From Gibbula magus (lineage: Eukaryota; Mollusca; Gastropoda; Trochida; Trochidae), in NCBI GenBank assembly GCA_936450465.1, contig OW388303.1, forward strand, positions 3,679,693-3,743,692: a stretch of 64,000 nt of DNA. Direction: 5' to 3'. The notes under the pieces are model-generated. The model was given only the letters and a program-made list of their open reading frames with translations. It was not told the DNA's origin and did not search any database. Made by a program: the position numbers and the translations under genes. This document shows, piece after piece, positions 1 through 11,490 of this stretch (the first letter of the stretch is position 1; every line of letters starts with the position of its first letter).

Positions 1-2040
1 TCCTGAAACTGAGGTCTCGCCTTCCCCTGTTCCGCCTTCTCCACAGCCAAATTTAAACATACCGCAAAAGACAATTGAACATAAAATTCAAGAAATTGCA
101 TTTACAACTAGTACCATTGAGATCTCATGACAATCTATGAATCATTACTAACATACAGTCACTTCTAATAAGTTTGAATCAAGGTCACAAAATCAATGAT
201 CACTTTTCAATGTGTGTAACATTACTGTTATGATTCAGAGTGTTAAAGGATACATGTTGTACCCATGGGTTATCTTTGGAATTCGTTGAGAAGCGGTTTA
301 AATTTGACAATAAATAGACTTTAAATTTTTAAATTGGCCTGTAAATTAAATATATGACTGTTTTAAAAAAATGCCTAATTAAGTCCCACCGACTAGAATG
401 AAAGTGTGCGGCACTGTGGTCCCTGAAGCATATCCTGCTGCAACGTACGTGGAGGAATCTCATTATGGTTGCTAATCTTAATTAAACGCAGTTTCCTAAC
501 TTTTAAACTGATCATATAAGACAGAAATCTTCCTCAAAACAACCCAAATTTTAGATAAACGGATTACTTATCTATTCAACTAGTGATTTCATATGGTTAC
601 AACAGCCAGGCCCTGCTTAATTGGAGTGCATTTTTTAACTAATGTACATTATGTTTGTCGCCATGAACAGAGGGACTGCTGTCATGGCACATTATTACCC
701 TTAAAGATAAATTTGTTGAATTCTGATTGGTCAATAGCCAATGCATACGAAACCGTGTAGGCGGATTTGACAGGGTGTACCATCCGTATGACCCGTGAAG
801 ACAGGTCATGTGAATAACTACACAGGTCATACAGATTACCATGACCTTACATGGAATGCGGTAGTAAAACAGTTGCTCGACTCGGAATTTCAGTATCGAC
901 TTACCTTAACAAACATAAGTACGTGATTTCAACCTATATGTACATTTTTTATTTTGCTTGCGTTAATAAACTAATTCAATAAAAACATATGTCTCTCTAT
1001 TATTCATCAGGTAATAATAAATTCAAAATGGATTATTTTTCAGCTGCAGAGTTATCTCCCTTGATATGGAGCGGTAAACTCTTTACAGTGTTTTCGCTGT
1101 TTCACAGTGTGCGGAGATTTGATCACAAACGGAAATAGCTATGTAGCCTATCGGAAATGAGTGAAATGAGTACATATAATAGATCTTATAAATAGAGTAA
1201 TAAATTTGTTACACAGAGTTTTGACAGTGTGTACGGGACTGTAAGACCCTTGTATATTCCGCATTTCCTTTGGCTTCAGCTCAGGAAAATACGGAATATA
1301 CAAGGGTCTAACAGTCCTGTACACCCTGTCAAAACACTGTGTAACTAATATAGATCAAGGAAGTGAAGGAACACTGCTCTATCCCAACTCACCATTCATG
1401 GGACGTTATATATATACATTGCGATGTACGTATTGATACATAAAGTAATCTGGAAGACATTATTTCATATACACTGAACGTTTGGTTGTCCAAACAAACG
1501 AGACAACATTAGAGATTTATAAATAGCATTGTGTATTTAATATAAAGATTACTGTAATTTGAAGTTTGTCCATTACAATATTCTATAAATGATTAATGTA
1601 ATGCAAAACAATTTCCCTTCCTATATGATTAAAAAAAACCTATTTCATGAATAAATACATGAACTTGATTGGTCAACAAGCTCAGTGAAATTTATATGAA
1701 GGTTGCTCCACTGAACACACATATAAATAATGATTATACAGATTTATAGACAACAAACAAGATCGAATGAAAGAATTATGTTACCTGTAGTATATTAATG
1801 CGCATCTCGTTTTTACAGGTAACATGTTTAGTGGACCGGTTCAATTATATATAACAACTGGCACGTCGGTGACCGGCATGTCATATATGTTTATTGTCAA
1901 ACGTCCTGTCTTTGTGACACAAAGCTGATCATAAAATGGGAAATACACATTAAAGTGACATTCAGTCTAGATATTGTCAGCCAATGAAAGTTAGGAACAT
2001 ATATTCAACCAATGGAATTTAGGAATAGGATGATTATTCT
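1..2040 (-). repeat. Diverged inverted copy (D) of the upstream region of the secreted-protein gene
   Basis: Read on the minus strand, roughly 240-2030 aligns by eye over most of its length to 38400-39720 on the plus strand. Shared landmarks include GTTTGACAATAAAC, GGTAACATAATTCTT, CATTCGAT, GTTCATGTATTTATTCA, GCACTCCAATTAAGCA and GTTGTAACCATATGAAATC, in the same order. Divergence is clearly greater than between copies A and B. A 138-bp hairpin element (1208-1345) is inserted in it. No exon-1 homologue is visible in the window. If one exists it would lie to the left of position 1 on the minus strand. Confidence 0.75.
1208..1345. mobile_element. Hairpin MITE, arms of about 55 bp
   Basis: The sequence starting GTTACACAGAGTTTTGAC and running through ACCCTTGTATATTCCG is repeated as its reverse complement ending at 1345. 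The two arms are separated by a loop of about 25 bp. The arms differ at only a few positions. No coding capacity. No clear target duplication was found. Confidence 0.8.
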
Positions 2041-3199
2041 TCTTTGTCAATGGCACTCATTTGAAGAAAAATATATCGTTGGGCGAACACTTCTAAGCCC
2101 CGCCTGATTTTTCGTTTGTTGCTGGCCGGTGAAAAGCAGACGGTTTTTATGCAATGTCGCTCTAGTTGGCTCTGGGAACAACATATTACACTTGTTTTGG
2201 TTCTCATTTTCACAAAATAGTCTAATGAACCCATTGCAGATTAGAATTGATCTTTAATAGTTGAAATAAGGCATAGTCATTGATCTTGACAGTTTTTAGC
2301 AAAAGCTTTTTCAAATCTTAGTAATTCTCAGAAGTTGATATATATACCAAATGAGAGCCTCATAGCACACAAACTTTACAAGTTCTCATGTTTCCAAGGA
2401 TATTTTTGATGATTTCAAAACTCATGAACTTGAACATATCTCGTGGCCTTGACCTTTGACTTTCAATGCCATAAACTCAATGATCGCTTTTCATTGTGTT
2501 TAAAGCTGCAAGTTGGTGAAAGGCAGTGGGACGGGTCAAAGCCTTGAGGTGGCTCTAGCAGAGAGAGGTGAAACACAAGAGGGGGCTAATTTTAGAAAAG
2601 CACATGGTCTGTGTTGTTGGAGCAAAGTATTTAGTAATATATATATATATTCGTCTCTTCACACAATTTTGGTGTTTTTTGCATTAATGACTCTACAGAC
2701 ATGGAATTGGCCTTGATTGATTGGACATTTGCTAATAGTCATTAAGGGTATAGTCTACCAAGAAACAAAAGTTTCAAGATTTTTCTGATTTTTTGTTTGT
2801 AAGTACTTTTCAATGTGCTGAATTCAAATTTGAAATAAAATTTGGGGGTCACGGACCTAATTAAAGAGTTATAAGCAATTTAAAATATGGCCCCATTGAA
2901 AAAAACGGGGAAATACATATTTTACTTGTTTTAATCATATTTTTATTATTTGGCACCGGATTTCAACTATTGTTGTTTTTATCAAATATATTAATGATAG
3001 CCTTTGTATTTATTGCAAAAATATGTTAAAAAAAACTAAAAAAAATATTACATTTTTGGGGATTCAATATCAATTTGTCGATTTTTATGACACTTTTTTT
3101 TCATATTATGCTGAATAAAACAACTTTATAAATTCAACGATTTTAAAAAAATCTGGGAAATGAAAATTTACATTATATCAATCATAATTAAATAAAAAT
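2041..3199. other. AT-rich intergenic DNA
   Basis: No gene is visible. The stretch 2380-2500 carries text such as CTTGACCTTTGACTTTCAATGC, which resembles a weak member of the dispersed repeat families seen elsewhere in the window. A TA microsatellite lies near 2638-2650. The remainder is low-complexity AT-rich sequence. Confidence 0.5.
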
Positions 3200-3379
3200 A
3201 TGTTGGGGTCACCGAATGAATTAATCCGCCATAACGTTTTGAAAATTGATCACGGCAAATTATTTGGTCCGATTTTCGCCTTTATCATCCATGGCGCGGG
3301 CCTTACCGGGAAATCCGAGGCGGCCCGGTGTATCTGCAGTGATGTGATCCACGCATTGCTCAAAGTGTGCATAAATGTA
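3200..3379 (+). pseudogene. Possible P-loop ATPase fragment
   Basis: A 60-residue open frame, clearly richer in GC than its surroundings, contains HGAGLTGKS, which fits the Walker A consensus GxxxxGK[ST] and is preceded by a hydrophobic run (FAFIIHG) as in real P-loops. No start context, splice sites or flanking domain were recognised, and both sides are AT-rich noncoding DNA. It may be a fragment of a mobile-element ATPase or helicase or of a host gene. It could also be chance. I cannot name a family. Confidence 0.25.
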
Positions 3380-3944
3380 TAACACTATTGTATTTTAAAT
3401 AAAATGATTGATCGTGAAAGAAACGCTTAAGTTATAAATATATGCCTCAAAACATTGTTGTCCAAACCCGTGTGTCGGAATTTCTGTTATTCAGATTTCG
3501 GGCCACGGCACACTGTTTCGAGTATTACGGCAAGCAGCATGTAAATTCGATGTGAATAAAAGCCTCCTTTGAAATAAATACATAGAATTCCTAGAGGAAG
3601 TTTATTAGAACTAGGTGAACGTTATATAATTATCAAAAATATAACTTTGCGTAACCCCGTGTCATGTACTAGACTGATTTCCGTACGAGTAACTTACGAC
3701 ATGTACTTTCGGGTTGAGTACCGTTCGTGAAATCTTGAAGGGACTACCACACAAACACTTTTTCCCATGCAAATATGTAAGCTCCAGTTATGGAATGTAA
3801 TCATTAAGATGACTAAACTACTATCGGGAAGTTATTGTAGAAACTTTTCAATCCACACGACTGAGAGCGTGTCGTGCCAGTGGTGGATTTTTAACTTGTT
3901 TACCGTTTGCAATAGAGTTGCAAACAGCTGATTGTGATAATAAA
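3380..3944. other. Intergenic stretch with nothing recognised
   Basis: No convincing coding, RNA or repeat signal was seen here apart from the 8-bp target duplication ATAATAAA at 3937-3944 that belongs to the following element. Confidence 0.5.
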
Positions 3945-4079
3945 CACAGGGGCTTGTATTGCTGAAAACAAACAGTTCCTAGGTTCAATACTACGATAAG
4001 TATAGGTATGTCGTATCGTAGTATTGAACCTAGGAACTGTTTGTTTTCAGTGTTGTTTTCAGCAATACAAGCCCCTGTG
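3945..4079. mobile_element. hAT-like hairpin MITE with perfect 8-bp TSD
   Basis: The element begins CACAGGGGCTTGTATTGC and ends with its reverse complement. The arms continue almost to the centre (GTTCCTAGGTTCAATACTAC on both sides), with a short loop at about 4001-4015 and one 12-bp insertion in the right arm. ATAATAAA at 3937-3944 is repeated exactly at 4080-4087. An 8-bp target duplication and CAGGG-type ends are characteristic of hAT elements. Non-coding: the open frames on both strands here simply read through the hairpin. Confidence 0.85.
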
Positions 4080-4087
4080 ATAATAAA

Positions 4088-6083
4088 CTTATGTAGTTCA
4101 ACTGCAGTAATACGTGTTGCCAGAAAATATTGTTTTTCGTTAATCTGTGAAATTAAATCCTTGGAAACTTGTATATTGACCAATTTAAAAAATAAACAGT
4201 ATTTTAATATATAAACAAATCTGTATCTGGCCGGCGTCTATAGGAGGAAATATGGCAGTTTTGAAATGTGAAACCAATGTATTATTAATCCAACAGTAAG
4301 ATTGTCAGATGAATCAGTAATACTTTCTTATGTTATCACATAACTATATATTATAACAAACAATTTAATTAAAACATACATTTTATTTATTAATCCGACA
4401 AATATATTAACAATAGTCAATAATGAATAATTCAATCATTTGACAATGAAATAGTAAGGAACCTTAGCAAGTCAACAAAATAAAGTACATATTTAGTATG
4501 CACAGTTTACATAACAATAAGATTTGAGAATCCAATGTTTTCATGGACAAAGTGTTAGCCACATGATCAGATTAATTGTGTATTTCTGACTTCTTTCTGC
4601 AATCAACTGAGCTTCAATGTACTGGATGACCCTTCACTCTAGGGACAATGTTGGTTGTATAAAATACAGTTCATAATTTAATTCTGTGCAGGTAGAAGAA
4701 AGAAGCGAAATTGATTCCAGCATAACAATTGTCCAAAATCTGAAATGTAAACAAAACAATACAGAGCATATAGGGAAAATCTACAGTCTATATTTATATC
4801 AATACCGTAAATAAAATTGTTACCAGTGTATATAATAAAGCTAAGCTGGTGTGTTAAGGTAAGGATAATTTATGTTTTGAACTTGCTTTAAAAAATAATT
4901 CATCTATATCAATTCATGCCTGCAGTATTATAGCTTGGTCAAAGCCATCCGCATCATAGTACATTAGTCTTTATTCTGATACTCAGACTCTGAAAAAAGT
5001 ATATATTCTGAAAATATTACTATTTGATTAAAAATTGAAAAGTAGACTGTAAGAAATGGAATTTTCAGATGTCTCCTTTTCTCTATATTTCTGTCTATAT
5101 ATTTTTTTCAGATATAAAAAATATTTTTTCAGATTCTAAGTGTATATATGGACATGTATATTGCAATGAAACCTGTCATCATTGGAACTAGCACACCATG
5201 ATGTGTGAAGTAGAATGCAGCATTTTACTCATTGAACCTACATCAATACAGGTAAAACAGTTTTCTACTGCAAGTAACTACCTTTTGATACAAAATATTA
5301 ATGCTCAAACTATTGTGCTATCCTGTAACCTGATTTTATCAGTTACATCGCACAAAAAGAACTTTCAGATTTTCAGTGAACCTTTTGGCATGAAGTAAGA
5401 TAGGCAGTAACATGAGATATGTCCACCAAACCCATTAATTCGGAAAATGTGATGAGAAAATATAATATTAATATTATTTTATGTTATCAAATCATGACAA
5501 CTTCATTGATACTTTTCAATATTGTAAATTTGACTCTTTTTTAATTTAAATTATTATTTTTGACCTGCTTCTATTACAGACTGGCAATGGTGGCATGTAG
5601 AATTGGGATTGAATATAATATTACACAAACTCTATGTTTATTAAAGACTGGCTGTCATTCGAGAGGGAAAATATGTTTATTGCACAAATACACATACACA
5701 TTACCCAACCAGCTTGTGTGTTCTGCATGTTCCAGTTTCAGTCATGAGTATGTGTGTCATCCTGCCTCAGTTTGACATCTTTTGGCATCAGTTTGGTGTC
5801 TCAGTGTCTCACAAGCAATATGAACCTGAAAATACAGATTAATTTAATAAGTACCTTTTTACACACATAATTTTGTTTTTCTGTATTTCAAAAGAAATGT
5901 ACAAACACAAAGACCAGAAAAAACAACCTCCAGGCTCCACCTACACTTCAAAGACATCTGATGGGAGATTAGATTTAATTGTGCATATTTTAAGAAATAT
6001 ATACAGATTTATCTAACAGTAGCATATTTTAGAATTAATTGCACAATCACAAATAAATTTTAGCATGACCAACAGTATCAAAT
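4088..6083. other. AT-rich intergenic DNA
   Basis: No gene or repeat unit is recognised. Short open frames near 5198 and 5560 lack codon bias, splice context or homology that I can see. Confidence 0.5.
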
Positions 6084-6341
6084 TACCGTAAATCCTTTAA
6101 ATAATTGCCTGCCTTTAACCTTTCTGAAATAAATAATCACAGGCCTTGAATAATTGCTGGGTTAAATTTATCAATGTAAACAAATATATCCGATATGGAA
6201 GGTTTTTTTTTTCAGTTTGAATTTTTGCGTTCACATATAATAATTAATTGGTTCGATTTGCTTTGAAATTAGTAGACTTCTAATAGCCGACAGTAAGTGT
6301 TATCTGTGAGCGATTATTCAACTTTTCAAGGATTTACGGTA
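6084..6341. mobile_element. 258-bp MITE with TACCGTAAATCCTT ends
   Basis: TACCGTAAATCCTT at the left end is mirrored by AAGGATTTACGGTA at the right end. Subterminal GCGATTATTCAA (right) and AATAATTGC (left) extend the inverted similarity weakly. No coding capacity. A clean target duplication was not identified. Confidence 0.7.
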
Positions 6342-6453
6342 GTCAACAAATTTTCAAAAGCAATGTTATTAAATATTAATGTACTGTAAATACTGCTTGT
6401 ATTTGTTTAACTTACCGAAATTTTCAAATGGATAAGTCAAAGTCGTAGGATGA

Positions 6454-7420
6454 TTGAGTGACAGTAACAAGTCACTGCATACATCGCTTCTCACGCCGGG
6501 CAGGCATTTGGATCGGGTCGGTGTCATCGAAATATCCTATCCGCGTCCAATGCGGATTGAAACGTATCATTTTTGTGGCTTTCTCAGCGCCGGGGTTATT
6601 TCTCTAGAGCAGAGCCAAAGCGTACTCAGCCGTATCACTTTTACGAGCCTCTGATAGCCGCTCTCCGGGAGAGTGATTTGGGCTAGAAGTGCCGGGAATT
6701 TTAATGCATACTGTGAACTTGACACCTCTATTATCTCCAGCTGGAGTGACTACACAAGGAAGCAATGGTATCCATGGATAATGAATAATATTTTAGTTGG
6801 AAGACTATGCTCTGAATTCTTAGACCTCACATACTAGACGATTTATGAGTGATTGATTTAGACACATTCTGCAAATTTGTATTTGATTCCAATTTTGTGA
6901 AAATAATACAACTATTGTCCGTGTATTTGTATCTCAGTAAATTAATTTCCATGCTTCAAACTTATATGTCAGTGAAGCCTGATGTACTGCGTATCGAGGG
7001 AAGATGAAAAGGACTAAATAAAATGGTCCATAAATTAGTTAATTAGGACATAATAGATGTGGGGTCTAAAACCATTAAATACGCTTTATCCGGGAACAGC
7101 TGATTAAGGGGGGTCATGCTATTCCGTTATACACGGATTGGCACTCCCTGACCTCGGCTGGTCTGTGCGTCTTATCACGGTTTGGCTGTTGGAGGGAGAT
7201 TTATCTCTGTTAACCAAAACATGTTTGCAATACGTCTTGGCCCGGATTGGCACTGTTGAAACTTCATTGAGACAGAATAGCCAAAGCGTGAAATGAGCGT
7301 ATTCAGATAGCATCAGACAACATTCAACACGTTTTCATTTCCCCTCCCGCCTTAGCCAAACCAGACTGACACGCCTCAGTACGCTCAAACACGCTTCGGC
7401 CATTTCATCGTGGTGAACAG
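6454..7420. repeat. Cluster of CGGATTGGC / GCCAAAGCG short motifs
   Basis: Two GC-richer patches (about 6470-6690 and 7095-7410) in otherwise AT-rich DNA carry repeated copies of a 9-10 nt motif on both strands: CCGGATTGGCAC, ACGGATTGGCAC, TAGCCAAAGCG, GAGCCAAAGCG, TTAGCCAAACC and CGGTTTGGC. A third patch with the same motif lies at 10960-11480. No protein-coding frame explains them. The motif contains TTGGCA/TGCCAA-type half sites like those bound by NFI factors, but function is not shown. Confidence 0.45.
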
Positions 7421-8525
7421 ACAAAACGCTTCTTCTATATACATTATTTATTGAAACATAATTAATATTAACAAAAAATGATACTCATGCATTTCATGAT
7501 AGAAACTCAAGTTATTATAAAGATAATGTAAATGTTTAACTCTGACAAATATTAAAAAAATATATAGTATGATAATTGCCTTTAAAATATCACGAAATGC
7601 ATTTGCTCAGTCATTGTGAAATATATTTACATGCCTGGACTGAACCTTTAAAGGATCATCAAATTATCATGCGTTTTCTATTTGATATTATGAATTAAGA
7701 TGCAAAAGTTTATTATAAACGTTTATATTAACGTCTTCATTCTTTATATTCAGAATATGAACATGTTAACAAACATTTGAAAGTAGCAAACCATGTAAAG
7801 CCGCCAAGCAGCAAGACATTTTAATTATTTTGTTGATCAGTAAACCTGCCCATTATTGCGTCTGATATATAGATTAATTGCACTTTCGGTTATCTATATT
7901 ATAAACTCTCACAAAGATGCGTCATTGCTGATCATTAGCAATTTACTGGGTATGCAATGATAACAAAATCTCTTAATATCTGACATGCTACAAATCTACG
8001 AATAATCCTACATATGCATGTAGATTAATTACATTTGCAAATTCTAATATGATATATCCCTACACAATTGATAAATCTAAACAGCAGCATAAAACATTAT
8101 TTGTATGGCATCTTATGAATACCCTATAATATATTCACACATTATAATAACAAAAGGCCAAATGTATGATGTATACATAGTTTTCAACAGAAACTTAAAG
8201 TACGTACAGATACCAAAATGACACGTCCAGCAGTATGACATGAACAGCAGTAACAATCAAATGCTATCAAATCCAAAATGTGTTTCCCGTATCTGTAGAT
8301 GATTGTCCCAAAACGTGTCCATTTGATGTCCGTCCATGTCCGTTTTCGATCTTTATCGTGACATTATATCTCAAACTTGTCACAATACTGACAAAATTGG
8401 CCTTACCATGATTCTTTTCATTAACAATGATCCGCAATTCAAAACACAATCTAAAACTTTGAAATATGTAACTCCAGACTAGAAAAGTTCACTGACTCAA
8501 CCTTTAAAATATTAAATTTGTTTTC
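7421..8525. other. AT-rich intergenic DNA
   Basis: No gene or repeat is recognised. It lies downstream of the minus-strand OTU-like pseudogene. AATAAA on the minus strand near 7443-7450 could be a distant poly(A) signal for it, but this is uncertain. Confidence 0.4.
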
Positions 8526-8676
8526 TTATCTATAACTCTTCCTTAGTTTTCTCGGTGAACGCCTGATAGGTGTTGCTGACTTCTCTTTTGTCGGGGTGGC
8601 CATCGTCTGAGTTCCAGTTGTGCTCATTGCCAAACTTCGCTTGACTTTCGAGTCGTGGAATGACTGGAAGCATTCC
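8526..8676 (-). pseudogene. OTU-like pseudogene, exon c (zinc-ribbon end and tail)
   Basis: Acceptor TTACAG precedes 8676. Joined to exon b it completes R-E-C-F-Q-S-F-H, giving the last Cys/His ligands, followed by about 40 basic and Ser/Thr-rich residues (RRSPRKLRKSYR) and a TAA stop at 8526-8528. Confidence 0.55.
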
Positions 8677-9536
8677 CTGTAACATTATCAATAACAGATA
8701 GTATTAAACATAAATATATTTTCAATTAAATTTATCAAAAAGCTCATTATTTATGATATACAGTAGAAGCAGTCTTAACCGAGTTTGTGTTGCATAAACT
8801 AGTTAGCTCTCAATAAATCAGCATCACTTCATTCCGTATCTCAGCTGACGTGGACCGCCAAACTGACTGTTTGGACAGTAATTAACGCTCTCAATACCGG
8901 CATTCACACTCTTCGATTATCTTGAGCTTGATGGTTGGCTAATGAGGTGCACGTGTTTTTGCAGCGGTAACATTGATGCCAGTTGATAAAGGAAAACAGA
9001 TTACGGTTTTAGTAGGTAATGTAAAGGAGAGTGACATATGCATCTTTAATTGGTCAATAAATAGGTAACTGAACTTAATTTTGGCAGTCACTCACAGTGT
9101 CAAGATAGTCAGACCATTCAAGCGGGCTAGATTATAATTATCTCGTGAAAAGAAAATTAAGCTGTGATGCAATTCCTTGGCCTACTAGAAACGATCTTGC
9201 AATTAGGTACTACATTGATAGGTGAACAGTTTGGGATATTTTGAAAAAAGCGTGTATGTATGAAACATAATTTCAACCACATATCGAGTAAGAAACAAAA
9301 CGACTAAATGAGATACATTAAAAGAGCGGAACGGATGTTGTGATGTAATTTACACGACGCCGAATGTATTATTATGTTATCTTTATCTATGAATAAGGAA
9401 TATAATGACAATCAACCTGCTATTCAGTTGTTATGTTTAATGTAAATTGAACAGTATTTCCAAACTCTATTTAAAACATACTAGATCGATTATGATTGTA
9501 TCAATTTCAAATTTTAAACCACAACTATACACATAC

Positions 9537-9907
9537 CTGTGTAGGTTGACCATGCACTGCTCACAGCCATACTTGGTTTCACGAGTACGTCCAGATCTTG
9601 TCTTTACCTTGTTTGCAGTGCACTGCTTGCAGACACGTGCACGACCAGTCATGTAGATACAGAGATGTTCTCGGGCTCTATCAGCATCCAAATGGGCTCC
9701 ACTTGTAGCTGCTTGCTTCATGCAAAATGGCTTTTTGCAGTCCATATTTTCCCCTGACATTTTCCCCCTCGTCGGAGAGAAGAAGGGAAATATGAGCTGA
9801 AGCTTTCTTGTAATTTGTAATTGATGGGTGATTGGCGTACTCTACTGAATTTGTGTACAATTCTGCAGCAGTCAAGAGCCTGAGCGTTGGAGCCAGACAG
9901 TCAGTTC
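9537..9907 (-). pseudogene. OTU-like pseudogene, exon b (OTU C-half and zinc-ribbon start)
   Basis: Acceptor TTTCAG before 9907 and donor GTATGT after 9537. The OTU frame is open from the acceptor to a stop after WSPFGC. The zinc-ribbon frame (GRARVCKQC to CMVNLH) is open over the last 200 bases and is the one that matches exon c. Either a frameshift or a missed small intron lies near 9700. Confidence 0.55.
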
Positions 9908-10324
9908 CTGAAATAAAACGGAAACAAATCTCAGTCATAAGACCTAATGCCGCATCAGACACGTTCACTATATAGTAAGTTATACAAAATAATTTAATGT
10001 TAAAATATCACTAAATGAAGTTGACATAAATACTCAATACACCAATCCATGTTTACATTGTGACATGCACCCATCTGCACAAATATGAAGACACACGCAC
10101 ACGCATAAATGCATCCATGTATGATCTACCTGCAGACGGGATTATGCTTTGGAAGAAATATCCGGGAACATTATTACAGTGACCAATTCCAAGAAATATT
10201 AAGTTAGAAAATTCAATAGATAAACAAAACGTGTAAATAAAAGTATAATCTGTCAATGTTCAACATCAAGGTAAATGTTAGTATCATCCTAGTGTGATTT
10301 GTGAAAACATGGAACAATACTTAC

Positions 10325-10575
10325 CTTTAAGAATGATAGACACTGAATTGAACAAACAGTTTCAATCCCCCTTCGAAGTCATGGGTGTCAAAGTTTCGGA
10401 TGATCGTTTAGGAATGTCCTCCGGCAATAATGCCAGTGATAGTGAGTCCACAATCCCAGATGCACATGTTAAATCTCCTTGCAATCGTACACTTGCAATT
10501 AACGAATCAAACAGCTTGACCACCTCCTTTGTTTTCCGATCACGAATGAGTTTTTGTAATTCCATGACAGATAAC
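10325..10575 (-). pseudogene. OTU-like pseudogene, exon a
   Basis: Acceptor TACAG before 10575, donor GTAAGT after 10325. It starts one base into a codon and ends after the first base of a codon. It contains an in-frame TGA between GD and NCLF, exactly in the catalytic-cysteine loop. GGA to TGA is the simplest explanation. An N-terminal exon with a start codon was not found. An ATG occurs four codons in but may not be the true start. Confidence 0.55.
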
Positions 10576-10885
10576 CTGTATTAAAATGAAAATATAAAGC
10601 TTTATGCATACGTAATATTATATATTATCGTTAATATTTGTTTAATTATATAGTTTTCTACATTGGTTATCCAATTATTAAAATGACAATGATGTCATTA
10701 TAATGACAGCATTATTAAAACACTTTTGTTATTATGAAAATGAAAATATAAAACTATATGAAATAATAATGTATTATGTAAATTATTTATTAATTATATA
10801 GTTTTCTATGATAGTTATTTTATCATGACAATGATATCCTAAATGATTTTTAAAATGTATTCATTTGATAGCTCATATTTAAGAA
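10576..10885. repeat. Two-copy tandem repeat, period about 157 bp
   Basis: AATGAAAATATAAA, TTAATTATATAGTTTTCTA and ATGACAATGAT occur in the same order twice, starting near 10580 and near 10738. AT-rich and noncoding, adjacent to the 5' side of pseudogene exon a. Confidence 0.7.
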
Positions 10886-10942
10886 TATTACAATATGGGT
10901 ATATCTTTTTACTGTTATATTATATCTTAATAATCTTACCAA

Positions 10943-11490
10943 ATGTTAAACTCCCGTCTGTCCCTTGCAGCAGCGCAGTGTAGAAAAAGCCAAAGGAAAA
11001 CCAAACGCAAACAACCCCAGAAAGGGGGTAGCCAGACCGTAAATATACTGTCTGGCATTAATGGTCAGAGATGCCAAACCGGAATTGTGATAACTTTGTT
11101 TACTGTGTTAGAAAGGCTAATCTGATAAATGTGACTTTTACCCATTCCCTAGAGGAGCCGTTCCCGTATATCCGTTTTCTAAATACTTTAGATAAGGATA
11201 GCTAGAGGAATGCCAAAGCGGACTGATATGCACATATCTGTGTGAAGGAAGGGCCGAAGCGTAACGGGTTCCATGACTCCCATTAACATGGATACGCATG
11301 GAACGCACCATTACGGATTGGCGACTGGAGAAGGCCCTTTTTCACCACGCTAAAGACCGGATTGGCCAGTCTACGGGAAAATGATACCGGCGCCAGAGAA
11401 GGTTAAAATTCACTACGTTTGAGACGGGATTGGCAGTTTAACAGCAAAACAGTACCGGCAGTCGAAAGGATATGAAGTTACAAAAGCCGG
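10943..11490. repeat. Second cluster of CGGATTGGC / GCCAAAGCG motifs
   Basis: Within about 500 bases the motif occurs as ATGCCAAACCGG, ATGCCAAAGCGG, GGGCCGAAGCG, ACGGATTGGCGA, CCGGATTGGCCA and CGGGATTGGCA, together with CCGGCGCCAG and ACCGGCAG. GC content is above that of the flanks. No coding explanation is apparent. Confidence 0.45.

Larger units (their letters stand above)
8526..10575 (-). pseudogene. OTU-like protease domain plus C-terminal zinc ribbon, three exons, disabled
   Basis: Exon a (10575-10325) reads through ALLPEDIPK and then the OTU-type catalytic loop, where GD, an in-frame TGA, then NCLFNSVSIILKG stands in place of the usual D-G-N-C. Exon b (9907-9537) joins in phase and continues the family pattern (TDCLAPTLRLLTAAELY, YANHPSI, KYGLQKAILHEAS, YKWSPF) before a stop. 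A different frame at the end of exon b encodes CKQC, then YGCEQC. It splices in phase to exon c (8676-8526), giving LHRECFQSFH and a basic tail rich in S/T/K/R. The CxxC-CxxC-HxxCxxxxH pattern resembles the C-terminal cysteine-rich region of piggyBac-type transposases. One nonsense change and one frame change suggest a decayed, probably transposon-related gene. All four splice junction sequences are canonical. Confidence 0.6.

Noticed and set aside
10362..10565. Exon a of the OTU-like pseudogene as the next FHIP2 exon
   Set aside because: The phase after FHIP2 exon 10 is incompatible, the residues do not match FHIP2, and the downstream sequence clearly follows the OTU family instead.
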